A stretch of 31,965 bases of DNA from Isotricha intestinalis (GCA_023807065.1 JAJJLU010000556.1:1-31965); one strand, 5' to 3'; shown: positions 22,201 through 31,524, counted from the first letter of the stretch. The notes: a model not told the origin generated them from the letters alone. Numbers and translations are program-made.

Positions 22201-24107
22201 ATTATAATTAAATTATGATTAATTAAATCATCAATAATAAAAGTTGAAAAAAGAGTTCTTTGAATTTTTTTTGGCTCTGAATTTATTCCAGGATTATAAT
22301 CAGGATTATCATAAGAAAAAATTTTATTTGAAATATTTTCTAATTGAAAAGAATTAAAAAAAAATTTATCATTAATAATACTTTGTTTAATAGTATAAAT
22401 ATCTACATTAAAGTTATAAGTTAAAATAATTTTAAGATTAAAGTTACAATCAATAATTACAACAGAAGAAAAAGATAAATAAGAAATTTTGATAATAGGT
22501 AAATCATTAATAAAAACAGAATGAATTTTAAATTTCATAATTCCATTTTCTTTTTCTTCTTTATATATTCTAATATTTTTTCCCCAAGCAAAAAATAACA
22601 AAACTCTATTATCATTAATATTAAAATTTTCATAAAATAAATCATTATTATTATTATTATTATCAGGTAAATAACCATAACCAAAACAACATTGAGGAAC
22701 TTCATTTTCATTAACATTTTCAGGTCTTGAAATAGTTAAAATATATTTTTCAATTTCTTCTTGTTTAGTAAAAATTGGGCTAATTGGCATAACAGTAACA
22801 TTTTTAATTGAAACAAAACAAAATTTCATTTTTTTTTTTTTACTTATAGATAAATTAGAAATAGGATTATAATTAATAATATTATAAACAGGTGAAGGAG
22901 TAAGTAAAATAGTATCAAATTTCATTTTATAAACAAGTAAATATTTCTTTTTATAAATTAATTTAATTTGTCTATCTCTATTAGAATAAACAATTTCAAA
23001 TTTATTTTTAGGTATATTTATTTTTACAATTTTGACTGCAATTATAGGAGATAAATTATCATCTTTAATAGTTTCAATAACATTACCTTTATTTAATATA
23101 TGAATTGCCCCATTTTGATGTCCAGTAACAATAAAATCTTCATAAACTTCAATACAAAGAACATCTCCTTCTTTTGTATTAAATTTTCCTATTTCTTTAT
23201 TATTATTTATATCATATTTATACACAAAACCTTTATTTGATCCTCCATATAAAAAATTTACTTGATTTATATTTTGAAAACAAAAACAATTTATTTTTTC
23301 TTTTTCTTGCTTGTTTAATATTAAATTTGTTAGTGAAGAATTTTCAATTTGGGAAAATAAATTTATTTTTATTTTGTTTTTTTTAAGATATGTTTTTAAT
23401 GGAAATAAATCAGATTTTTTTTTATTATTTACATTTTGAGATTGAAGTTTAAATTTTGATTCATATAAATTAAAAAAAGATAAAGGTTTTTTGTTTTTTG
23501 TAAATAAGTAATTTAAATATTGTTTTTCTTTTTCTTCTTCTTTCATATTTTCTTTTTTTTCTTCATCTTGAAAATTAAAATAAATATATTTATAATTTAA
23601 TAAACTTTGCTTTACTTTATGAAGAAATATTTTTTGTATTTGATTTGAATCATTTAATATATCATTATTTAAAGTATCATTTAATGATTTTTCTTCATTT
23701 GATAATTCATTTGTTTTATCATCAAAAAAATCATTTTCTTCATTATAAAATCTATTTTTTCTTTCTTCTAATTTTTTTATATCTTCTAATAATTCTTTTG
23801 ATGAATTTTTTTTTTCTGTAATTAATTTATCATCAGTTTGATAATAAATAAAATCATCATCATCACTATTTTTTTCTGTTATTTTTGGGAATTTTCCAAA
23901 TAAATTTTCATAACCTTTTAAAAATGAAAGATCAACTTCTATTTTTTTACTTTGAAATGTTAGATTATTTTTAATATAAATATTTAATTTATTCATTAAA
24001 TTTTCCAAATTATCATTTGAATTGTTTCCTAATTGAAATTCAAAATTTTTTTCTTTTAAAATATTTACTATGTCGTTTAATATTCTATGTGATGGAGTAT
24101 TATCCAT
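19236..24107 (-). CDS. VPS8: Vps8-like CORVET subunit (beta-propeller, alpha-solenoid, RING-H2)
   Basis: A 1,623-residue intronless gene ending in TAA. After an acidic coiled N-terminus, residues about 270-700 look like a WD40-type beta-propeller, with the landmarks NFLYGGSNKGFVYKYD and FIVTGHQNGAIHIL near 285-345. A long helical region follows; the block LIEPYIYICMNITDEQ...FKPITYLFNLF is where Vps8 proteins carry their conserved core. At about 1489-1540 there is a RING-H2 finger: CDLC, CGHKYHKKC and CIIC give all eight zinc ligands. Vps8 is the Rab5-binding subunit of CORVET, which tethers endosomes. Vps41 shares the domain order, but it is usually 850-1,000 residues, so Vps8 (about 1,200-1,400) fits better. 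The extra length is mostly Asn/Glu-rich insertions. The convergent neighbour is Rab7. Confidence 0.83.
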   Translation of the reverse strand: MDNTPSHRILNDIVNILKEKNFEFQLGNNSNDNLENLMNKLNIYIKNNLTFQSKKIEVDLSFLKGYENLFGKFPKITEKNSDDDDFIYYQTDDKLITEKKNSSKELLEDIKKLEERKNRFYNEENDFFDDKTNELSNEEKSLNDTLNNDILNDSNQIQKIFLHKVKQSLLNYKYIYFNFQDEEKKENMKEEEKEKQYLNYLFTKNKKPLSFFNLYESKFKLQSQNVNNKKKSDLFPLKTYLKKNKIKINLFSQIENSSLTNLILNKQEKEKINCFCFQNINQVNFLYGGSNKGFVYKYDINNNKEIGKFNTKEGDVLCIEVYEDFIVTGHQNGAIHILNKGNVIETIKDDNLSPIIAVKIVKINIPKNKFEIVYSNRDRQIKLIYKKKYLLVYKMKFDTILLTPSPVYNIINYNPISNLSISKKKKMKFCFVSIKNVTVMPISPIFTKQEEIEKYILTISRPENVNENEVPQCCFGYGYLPDNNNNNNDLFYENFNINDNRVLLFFAWGKNIRIYKEEKENGIMKFKIHSVFINDLPIIKISYLSFSSVVIIDCNFNLKIILTYNFNVDIYTIKQSIINDKFFFNSFQLENISNKIFSYDNPDYNPGINSEPKKIQRTLFSTFIIDDLINHNLIIIGENKVSIVQINSWKNIINNFLLNEEFENMFCCVLTCFNSYILQTESDREHGFFTDFKDQYCYEILFKCLNQVKLKKEDEFWDLLLRNIFEFSLRANSYKSLYGFIEAFLKISENKSIIYDVLTKFISENNKFNTHSFFEEVKENFVMNYIHYYSDQKKIIELSNNLLNFPINILKYFGVSKIIKDKNLIEPYIYICMNITDEQKDKINNYDKEYFKPITYLFNLFSKSEEFSLYNDFIINQNININFSDICNCKGYYGHKCLWLINSIFNNKIYLKLEPIDSFSYNNLIKNISLLLFEKDTIKQFLHFDPYSYFQTIRRLFLENKLFSIINEPVIDNDFKSFSNLMNDTELLLSELTPKMYLEFVIESVEEEENNFFMKKDLFDLIGDFSKTMNNTFWLNKNILIEATIFLINYPKNFPNNKKQDKYNCHIDDNLENQILKDENRIMNIIKISSTVNLLNEEDCEKLINILKESPYQKIQIFLYNISKKYKETLNLKLNSIDLDSNELFNWIDIILNELENNVKKFNRESDKSCYNDFKNEIMNKLKELVNISVTDFSKLVDKYFSNEQEQIFQKLDNNPSLQLSYIDKYLESNENKEKINYDNLKKCVQKKIFLLNDFRQYDKILELLTQYNFLYDNNFIIKMKEKNIIEAVIYINIIMGNYDEAMNLTIETLEQIRKETFKEFNETKFNNVYISELNQRNKILVKLGILICESIPSLGRAKSIDKNWENLLNELYDCKHKLNQLKYERDNKEVKHNLVKETQILIGNNIENVLISMTDYIELLPIIDLISKKFNKFGTREFIRLIIQIINSFEKYDVIYKSVKVIYKFTNYNEFLNLYSEKIKGISFIVDKCDLCNKFIQKDNFLILFKCGHKYHKKCCYNVKIFDDINSNKFIVEKTCIICKEDEIEIPLNYKEVLLKQDSDNMNIDYEEENNKKENNEFIEYQKQYILNKKINNLRKVKKHQIDLMNLINLTDHYDFYKKKIK

Positions 24108-24792
24108 TTAATTAATTATTTTTATCTATATATTTTTTATTGATAATTTTTAAATTTTAAAAAAAATTATAATACATATATATTACTTATAAATATTAAT
24201 CATTTATTATTTAAGTTTTTTATATAATTAAATAATATTAACATTTTCCTCCAAAATCTTTATAATATAAGTCTTTTGATATCAATTTGAAATTGTAAAA
24301 ATATAAATTAATATTTTTTATTTTTATTTTACTTAAAAATGATTTTATTAATATTAAAATTCTTTAATTCTTTAATTTAAAATTAATGAATTATCTAAAG
24401 TTTTTGTCTAATCAATCAAATTTTATCTGATTAATTTCCTAATCTTTTATTTTAAATTTTCAATTTTACTTAATTAATTTTCAATTAGAAAAATTATTTT
24501 TATCTAACACGAAACCAAGACAAAAAGAATTTTTAGGTCATACAAAAATAAATAAAGCTGAAGTAATTAGATAAATGAAAGAATTGTTTGATAAAAATAT
24601 AAAGGTAATTTACATTGCAGAAAATACTTTTTATTTAATTTTTTCAAAAAAATTATATTATTTTTTTCTATTGGTCAATTGCATTTTTACTTTATAAAGT
24701 CGGATAATTATAATATTTTTAAGTTATTATTTATTTAAATAAAAGAAATTATTGTTTTTATTATAAAAAAAGAAAAATAATAATAAAAATTA
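24108..24792. other. Intergenic region between divergent genes, with one coding-like fragment
   Basis: About 685 bp of AT-rich DNA between the Vps8-like start and the repeat-protein start. Its only notable content is the fragment at 24458-24604, listed separately. No promoter motif is evident. Confidence 0.55.
24458..24604 (+). pseudogene. Coding-like fragment with an in-frame TAA
   Basis: Frame from 24458 reads ...KPRQKEFLGHTKINKAEVI-R, then TAA (24572-24574), then MKELFDKNIK. The G/C-containing codons (CGA, GGT, GCT, GAA) and balanced residues make it look more like coding sequence than the flanks. No start, splice pattern or family was identified. It could be a relic exon or a piece of a decayed gene. 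A GTAATT...GCAG string right after it could be a short intron, but this is weak. Confidence 0.3.
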
Positions 24793-26106
24793 ATGGAAGA
24801 AAATTTATTTGGTTTAACAGAAGAAGAAAGAAATGCTCAACAATTATATAATTATATTGGAGTTGCAAATAATTTTAAAAAAATGAGTTTAAATATTTAT
24901 TTTTTTTTGAAAAATTATGCTTTTAATAAAGCAATGAACATTAAATTATCTCCAAAGGATAATAAAAAAATAAATGATTTAATGAAATATTTTTATGAAG
25001 AATTAAGAAAATCTGGTTGGGATTCAAAAAAGATGTCAATAAAAGAATATCAAAGTTTTTTAGAATATTTTTATTCAAAAATGGATTTTAATAATATTGA
25101 TTTAAATCATTTATTCATATGTAAAGATTTATTACAAGTTATTCCTTTAGATGATCTTGGAAAGCAAAGAATAGAATATTTTAATAAAAAAATTGAAGGA
25201 TTTAAAAATAGAAAAAAAAGTGATAATGTGAATAATCAAAATATAAAAAATATAGATATTTTAGATATGAATAAAGTTTTTGGTTCAGATTCAAATAACC
25301 AAATAAATAATGAGGAACAAATTAAAAATATAAATATTCAAGATATGAATAAAGTTTTTGGAGTTGATTCAAATAATCAAATAAAGAATGAGGAACAAAT
25401 TAAAAATATTAATATTCAAGATATGAATAAAGTTTTTGGAGTTGATTCAAATAATCAAATAAAGAAAGAGGGCCAAATTAAAAATATTGATATTCAAGAT
25501 ATGAATAAAGTTTTTGGTTCAGAGCCAAATAACCAAATAAAGAATGAAGAACAAATTAAAAATATTGATATTCAAGATATGAATAAAGTTTTTGGTTCAG
25601 ATTCAAATACAGAATTCAATAATAATCCAAATAATCAAATAAATGTGAACCAACAAATTAAAAATATAGATATTCAAGATATGAATAAAGTTTTTGGTTT
25701 TGACCCTAAAACAGAAAATGCTCAAAAGAATAACAATGAAATTCAAAGCAAAGAAATAAATTTCAATAATGAAATTAAAACTGAAGAACCAAATTTTAAA
25801 GCAAATAATTTTAATAATGAAAATTTTAAAAATAATAATATAATCTCAGGTGACGAACAAAAAAAAAATAAAAAAAATCAAGAAAATAAACTTGAAAATA
25901 GAAAAATACCAAAATTAGTAAATGAAGACTTAATTAAAAATATAAATTCAAATCAAAAAAATATTGAAAATATGAAAAAAGAATTAATAAATCATTTTCA
26001 ATTAGCATCTACAGAAATGAATTATCACAATATTCAAATGTCAAAAGATCATATGGAAGCAATAGTATATTATTTAAGAGAAATATTAGGAAAAAATAAA
26101 AAATAA
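24793..26106 (+). CDS. Repeat-containing protein, possibly Vta1/LIP5-like
   Basis: A 437-residue intronless gene with TAA stop. Residues about 15-135 are helical and have the spacing of a Vta1/LIP5 N-terminal MIT-type domain (FFLKNYAFNKAMNIKL...KYFYEELRK...LFICKDLLQVI). Residues about 153-307 are six copies of a 26-residue repeat with the invariant core DMNKVFG. The last about 55 residues (INHFQLASTEMNYHN...MEAIVYYLREIL) resemble the Vta1 C-terminal helix pair, which in other eukaryotes binds the AAA ATPase Vps4. Vta1 stimulates Vps4 to disassemble ESCRT-III on endosomes. The match is by pattern only and could be wrong; the gene itself is solid. In Vta1 proteins the linker is disordered and binds partners, and here the repeats occupy that place. 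Confidence 0.6.
   Translation: MEENLFGLTEEERNAQQLYNYIGVANNFKKMSLNIYFFLKNYAFNKAMNIKLSPKDNKKINDLMKYFYEELRKSGWDSKKMSIKEYQSFLEYFYSKMDFNNIDLNHLFICKDLLQVIPLDDLGKQRIEYFNKKIEGFKNRKKSDNVNNQNIKNIDILDMNKVFGSDSNNQINNEEQIKNINIQDMNKVFGVDSNNQIKNEEQIKNINIQDMNKVFGVDSNNQIKKEGQIKNIDIQDMNKVFGSEPNNQIKNEEQIKNIDIQDMNKVFGSDSNTEFNNNPNNQINVNQQIKNIDIQDMNKVFGFDPKTENAQKNNNEIQSKEINFNNEIKTEEPNFKANNFNNENFKNNNIISGDEQKKNKKNQENKLENRKIPKLVNEDLIKNINSNQKNIENMKKELINHFQLASTEMNYHNIQMSKDHMEAIVYYLREILGKNKK
25249..25713 (+). repeat. Six 78-bp coding tandem repeats (DMNKVFG)
   Basis: Units start at 25249, 25327, 25405, 25483 and 25561 (exact 78-bp spacing) and at 25663, the fifth unit being longer by 24 bp. Each encodes N-I-x-I-Q-D-M-N-K-V-F-G plus an acidic Asn-rich linker. 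DMNKVFG is unchanged in all six while the linker drifts, so the core is probably a binding motif under selection. Confidence 0.92.
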
Positions 26107-26823
26107 ATATATAAATTTAAAATGACAATAAGATTATTATTATAATTAATAATTTATTTTCTTTTTTTTAAAAATAGTTTTAGTTATCTTTACATAAAAA
26201 TCCCTCTTTGAAAGGATTTAATTCATATATATCCAAAGAAAAAGAAAAAAATAAATTTATAAATACATTTTAAAAATCTCATTTACACCAAATATTATAA
26301 TAATTATCTATGAATATATTTAAAGAAAATTGAAAAAAAATTGAAAATAAAAATCTTCATTCATTATATTAGTCTTATAAAAATAAATAATAGATTAAAT
26401 TCTTTATATAAATTAAGAAAATAGTGAGTATTTAACTTAACAAATTTAATATTCTTTTTTAAAACATTAAAAATATGTTTACAATCTTTTGTTAAATTTA
26501 TTTAAAAATTTTTAAATATATGAGTTGATTTAAAAAAAAGTTATAGAATATTTTATAAATAAAACTATTAATTAATTCTAAAAATAATTAAAATAAATTA
26601 TTATATACCATTATTTAGAAAAATTTTGAAGAATTTATGGTTTAATTATCAATCTTTAAAACTTCGAATATATATTCAAAGTTATATCAATATGTGAGTC
26701 ATTATTTATTAAATAAAAAGTTAAGAAATTTTTATATATTATTAAATGGAAGGTTTTGATATAATTACATAATTTAAAATTATTATTTAGTTATTCCTTT
26801 TTATAATTATTTTTTAAATTATA
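26107..26823. other. Intergenic region
   Basis: About 715 bp of AT-rich DNA between two genes on the same strand. No ORF, repeat or RNA gene was found. It holds the end of the repeat-protein transcript and the promoter of the CAP-domain gene. Confidence 0.6.
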
Positions 26824-28044
26824 ATGGGATGTATATGCAAGGTTACAAGACCAGAATTTGGAAATGAAAATTTTTTAAGAGAAGAAACGAATTATGAAGA
26901 AGAAGATAATAAAGAAAACAATAAAAATGAAAATCAACATTTTACATTTAATAAAATTGAAAATAACAAGATTAATAATACTATATATAATAATCAATTA
27001 TATATTTCAACAAGTAAAGTAAAACAAAATATTCAAAAAGAAGAAATAAATGAAAATAAGATAAATAATGAAAAAGAAGAAAATTTAAATGAAAAAGTAA
27101 TTCAAAAAAGTTTAGAAGAAGATGAAAAAATAGAAAATAATACAAAAGAAGAAAAAGAAAAAATAGATACAAATGAAAATAAAAAAAGTGAAAATTTAAA
27201 TGAAGAAGAAAACTCAAATTTAAATAATACTGAAGAAGAAAAAGCAGACAATAAATATATTATAAATATAAATGAAGATAATTTATCAGAAAAAAATAAT
27301 AATATTAAAATAATTGAAGAAGATGAAAATGAAAATGATTCGAAAAACAATAATTTATATTTTTATTTTGACAAAGATAAAACATTAAAAAAAAATTTCA
27401 GTGAAATAGAAAAAAAAGATGATGATGTTAAAAGTGAACTTAAAAGTGGAAGAAGTATTAAAAGTGAAAAATTAATATATACTATAAAAAAAATGTATGA
27501 TTATAATGAAACTGTTTTTGAATTAATAAATAAAATAAGAGAAGAACCAAAATCTTATATAAGTGAAATAGAAAATAATATTAAATATATTAAAGAAGAA
27601 ATTACAATAACAAAGAATTCTAAAGGAGAAGAAAAAGAAAAAAAAAAATTAATTTTTAAAAAAAGAGTAAAAGTTGCTTTAACAAAAGGAGAAAGTGCTT
27701 TTAGAGAAGCAATAAATATATTAAAAACAATGAATCCTGTTAAACCTTTGATTTTTAATCATAATATTTTAATTAAACTTCCTGAAACAAAAGAAGAAAT
27801 GAAAGATAAAGTTTTTATGATAAACGAAGCAGAAAAAATTCAAGAAAATTTTAATTTAGAAATTTATTTTAAAGATTTTGTTAAAGATCCTTTTATTTCT
27901 GTTTTATTAATGATAGTTGATGATAATGTAAAAAATGCTGGAAAAAAAAGAAATTGTATTTTAAGTCCAGATTTTAGATTTATTGGTATTAATAGTAAAT
28001 TTATTGGTAAACATTTTATTGCTTATTTTTCATTTGCAAAATGA
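26824..28044 (+). CDS. Predicted acylated CAP/SCP-domain protein
   Basis: A 406-residue intronless gene ending in TGA. It starts MGCICK: Gly2 is a myristoylation site and Cys3/Cys5 are likely palmitoylation sites, so the protein should sit on the cytosolic face of a membrane. Residues about 15-220 are a disordered Glu/Asn/Lys linker. Residues about 222-406 resemble the CAP/SCP (PR-1-like) fold: an opening N-K-I-R-E-E-P helix, a long middle, and the closing block IVDDNVKNAGKKRNCILSP (about 363-381) followed by DFRFIGI, matching the usual DDG...GHR-N-I-...P-F-IGI signature. The His of GHR is Lys here, so the classic metal-binding pocket is altered. Most CAP proteins are secreted; an intracellular acylated form is unusual but seen among protists. 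Role unknown. Confidence 0.65.
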   Translation: MGCICKVTRPEFGNENFLREETNYEEEDNKENNKNENQHFTFNKIENNKINNTIYNNQLYISTSKVKQNIQKEEINENKINNEKEENLNEKVIQKSLEEDEKIENNTKEEKEKIDTNENKKSENLNEEENSNLNNTEEEKADNKYIININEDNLSEKNNNIKIIEEDENENDSKNNNLYFYFDKDKTLKKNFSEIEKKDDDVKSELKSGRSIKSEKLIYTIKKMYDYNETVFELINKIREEPKSYISEIENNIKYIKEEITITKNSKGEEKEKKKLIFKKRVKVALTKGESAFREAINILKTMNPVKPLIFNHNILIKLPETKEEMKDKVFMINEAEKIQENFNLEIYFKDFVKDPFISVLLMIVDDNVKNAGKKRNCILSPDFRFIGINSKFIGKHFIAYFSFAK

Positions 28045-28342
28045 TATTTTATGTTTTATTATGAAATTTTGTATTTTTATTTTTTTATAAACATAAATTT
28101 TAATATCATTTATTTTTCAATATTTATTTTAATTATTTATATAAAAGGTGAATTTATTTTTTTAAAAAAATATTGAAAATAATATATGTTTCTTAAAAAT
28201 TATAATTAAAATTATAAATAAAATTATAATTTATTGAAATAGATTATAAAATTATGAATGAAAGGAAAAGTAATTAATCAGATAACACAATTTCTTAAGA
28301 TAATTCTGATATTCATTCAATCAATTTTTATTTTATAAAAAT
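28045..28342. other. Short AT-rich spacer before the subtelomeric zone
   Basis: About 300 bp of AT-rich DNA after the last intact gene. Nothing supported. Confidence 0.5.
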
Positions 28343-29626
28343 ATGTCAAATTCTGATTTGAAAATTATGTGATTATGAATTAAGATTTTTATGAGAGAAA
28401 ATAAAAATGGTTTTTACTCAATCTAGATGAGAAATATAGGGATGAATATCTTTGATATTTATATTTTATTACTATTTTGTACTGAAACAAATAAGTTTTT
28501 GCTGTTTAATTTATAAATTCATTAATATGTTTTAATATTATGATATTATTGTCTCCGAATATTTCTCATTAGAAAGAGTCTTCTATATTCTCTAATTAAA
28601 ATAATACAAAATTGATATGATTAATTATTTATTGGAATTTTGCTTTATATATGTTTTTAATGATTAAAATTTTTTATTTATGTAATATAAATAAAATGGA
28701 GATTAGATAATAAATGAAAATGAAAATAATAAAAAAGCAATTATTTGTTTGATTGGAAATAAATCTCATTCTGAAATAAAAAAGAAATTATCTAACAAAA
28801 ATTTCTTTTATAATCCAAAAACTCAATTAATAAAATATAAAATAAATGAAGAAATTTATAATATTAATTGATATCTTAAAGAAATATCTATTATATTCTT
28901 ATATCAAATAGATATCAATATTCATTAAAAATAATTTGTTTTGAATAACAATAATTAAAATATGTGAATATTTAAAAATAGAAAAACCTTTTGTTTTTTT
29001 TTAAGATAATAAAAGTGAAGAAATTAATATTAATAATTTAGAAAAATAATAAAAGATAATATTAACTACAAAGAGATATCAAAAGTTTATAAACTAAAAG
29101 ATATTAATGAAAATATTAATTTATATTGCCAACATTTAATGAGGAAAATGATTTTTTTCTTGTGTCTTTAAACAGAGGAAAATTAATAAATGATATTTAT
29201 AAATTTCTCAAATAAAAATTATGAAGATAAAATAATATTATATTTAGTTTTTTTGGAAATTATGCATCAGGGAATCTATCACTTTATTGTATTTGAATAA
29301 TATTTTTAAAAATTCAATTTTATTTAAATATTCAATATTTAAATAAATATTTTGGTTTAATATTGTTTTTGAATATTTTAAATTCAGAAATTATTAATTA
29401 TTTTTTTGAAAAAAATTATGAAGAATATAAAGATTTTATTAATGCTTTTTATCAATAGAATAAAAATAATAAATCTATACTTGACACCAATTTAAATATA
29501 TTAATTTTGATGAAAATTATAATTCTGAATTTATTAGATGAAATAATTAAAAATAATTTAAAAATAAAATAATAATCTGAAGTAGAAAAGAAAAGGAAAA
29601 TAATAATTTATATTTTTCTTTATTTT

Positions 29627-29812
29627 TTGATTCATATAAATAAAATAATGCACTTATTTTTAAATATTATGAAAGAATTATATGTAAAGAAAGTGTTAAA
29701 AATATTATTGAGAATTACAACAAAAAATATAAAGAAATCATTAATATTTTATCTCATTTTAATTATTTACCTTTATACTTCCAATTATGCTATAAAAATA
29801 TATATAAATTAA
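29627..29812 (+). other. Short open stretch inside the decayed gene, probably not coding
   Basis: Sixty-one codons with ATG, but the product is a Leu/Ile/Lys string. A different frame of the same DNA (ENYNKKYKEIINILSHFNYL) looks more like the ancestral protein, so this one is probably an out-of-frame reading. Confidence 0.3.
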
Positions 29813-29856
29813 ATACCTTTATCAATGAACAGAGAAACAAATTATGAATAAAATAA

Positions 29857-30045
29857 ATGAATTTTTTATACAAAACAAATTTTGAAAATAATATTTTTGA
29901 AATGGAAGAAATCCTTGAAATAATAAATAAGGAAATTATTTATGAAGATTTATTTCATCTTAAAGATTATATACTAAAGAAATATTTTTTTTTGAAAAAG
30001 CAAAAAAAATTGTATTATATTAAAACCATATTTTCCTTTAATTAA
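29857..30045 (+). pseudogene. Surviving in-frame block of the decayed gene
   Basis: Sixty-two codons (MNFLYKTNFENNIFEMEEIL...) with normal codon use, lying between the NTPase-like and nuclease-like remnants. Stops lie just upstream (TGA and TAA before the ATG) and the frame shifts downstream into INRIWEKIIIDKSVKLFNG. It is unlikely to be a gene of its own. Confidence 0.5.
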
Positions 30046-30854
30046 TAGAATATGGGAAAAAATAATAATTGATAAAAGTGTTAAATTATTTAACGGAGAA
30101 ATAAATGATTATTCTGGAAAAAAAATAGGAAATCTTTTAGAATTAAATATAATAACAGAAATATCAAAAAAAATAAAGATAATTTAGATGTTGATATTAT
30201 ATTTTAAGTATATACAATAAAATCTATGAAAAAAATACCAGAAACCGAATCTTCAAATTATAATAATAAAAATATTTTTTATTCAACAATTTGATGAAGA
30301 AGATTATGATTGTGCTTATTATTTGGGAAAAGATGTTAATATTAAAAAAATATATTTTATTCAAATAAAAAAAGGATATACTACAGAATTTATGTTTGTA
30401 TAAATAATTTTTATATATTAAAAAAAATTTTGAAGAAAAATTTAACCCAGCTCCAAATGAAATTCATTTTTGTTATATTGGATTGATTGATGAAAATTTT
30501 ATAAAGAATATTAATAATGTAAATTATGATAATCCTATTTTTTTTAAATTAAAATAATTAATTCAAAAAATGTAAGAAAAAAAAATAATATTTCTTTTAT
30601 GATGCTTTAAAAAAAACATTTTATAAAAACTTTGAAGAGAATTTCCAAATTAGTCAATTAAATTTATTTAATGAAAATTATAAAATTAAAGCTTCTTTTA
30701 ATAATCCTTCATATGTGTTTATCTAGATGAAAATTTTGTAAAATAAAATTGAATGAAAATCAAAGAATATTTAAATAAAAAAAGAAAAAATAATAAAAAA
30801 AAATTAATTATAATTTAGATAATTATAAAATAGAAGAAGATGAAATTTTAAAAG

Positions 30855-31055
30855 TTGTTAAATTATTGTTATCATCCTGTAATTATATCTTATTTTATTC
30901 CTGAAAATAAAAATATAATTCCAAATTATTTTCATGAAAATTTAATGATTGTTGGAATAATAAGTGAAAAAAAGAAATTAATAGTTAAATATTTAATTTA
31001 TGAAAATATTATGTATGATATAATAAATGAATTAAATGTATTTTGGAAATGTTGA
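30855..31055 (+). pseudogene. C-terminal block of the decayed gene
   Basis: Sixty-six codons ending in TGA. The second half (ENLMIVGIISEKKKLIVKYLIYENIMYDIINELNVFWKC) has a coding look. It is the last such block before plain AT-rich DNA. Confidence 0.45.
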
Positions 31056-31524
31056 AATGTAATTAATAATATCAATAAAAAATTTGAAAGAAAAAGGGAA
31101 AAGAATTTTTAATATATCAATTTCTTATTATTCTTAATATTTATAATTATTTTTATTATTATTGATTCTTATTATTAATAAATAATTAAACGCCTTAATT
31201 CCTTAACAAAAATTGACGAATTTATTTAAATCAAATAAAATTATTGTTTCCACAAAATTTATATTATGTGTAATATATTCATTTTTATAAAGAATCATGA
31301 AAACTTTTTAAAATTTAATTGCTTTTATACTTGTATTATAATAAGATCTTTTTATTTCTACATTTTTTTTAAAACTCTTTTTTTTGATTTAATGTATTTT
31401 ATTTGGATTTAATTTTTGAAAGGTATTTATAATATGAAACCTAATTATATATGTATAATATTTATTGTTTTATTCAATAAGTTTTTTATTTGAATGATTT
31501 GTTTTTTTTTTTGTTTTAAATAGA
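31056..31524. other. Subtelomeric AT-rich spacer
   Basis: About 470 bp of AT-rich DNA with poly-T runs. No ORF, RNA gene or repeat was recognised. Confidence 0.5.

Larger units (their letters stand above)
28343..31055 (+). pseudogene. Decayed large gene: NTPase plus PD-(D/E)XK nuclease-like remnants (Crinkler-type layout)
   Basis: The plus strand shows many short open blocks in changing frames, separated by stops and small shifts. Examples are 28707-28868 (NNKKAIICLIGNK...), about 29130-29212 (FFLVSLNRGKLINDIYKFLK), 29252-29300 (FGNYASGNLSLYC), 29857-30045, about 30029-30180, about 30281-30400 and 30408-30554. GNYASGNLS looks like a decayed P-loop. Farther on, S-G-K-K-I-G-N-L-L-E (Glu at 30140-30142), F-D-E-E-D-Y-D (30290-30310) and I-Y-F-I-Q-I-K-K-G (Q-I-K at 30362-30370) follow the E...D...QxK order of PD-(D/E)XK nucleases, and NPAPNEIHFCYIGLID suits a later strand. 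NTPase plus such a nuclease is the known layout of many Crinkler proteins. The decay is clear; the family assignment is inference. Confidence 0.55.

Noticed and set aside
22535..22717. Minus-strand 60-codon frame inside the Vps8-like gene
   Set aside because: An out-of-frame Met/Ile/Lys-rich reading within a much longer supported gene on the same strand.
19236..24107. Vps41 (HOPS subunit) instead of Vps8
   Set aside because: Domain order is shared, but length and the mid-protein block fit Vps8 better; kept as a secondary possibility.
26981..27350. Minus-strand open frames opposite the CAP-domain gene linker
   Set aside because: Antisense of a Glu/Asn/Lys-rich disordered linker; no independent coding sign.
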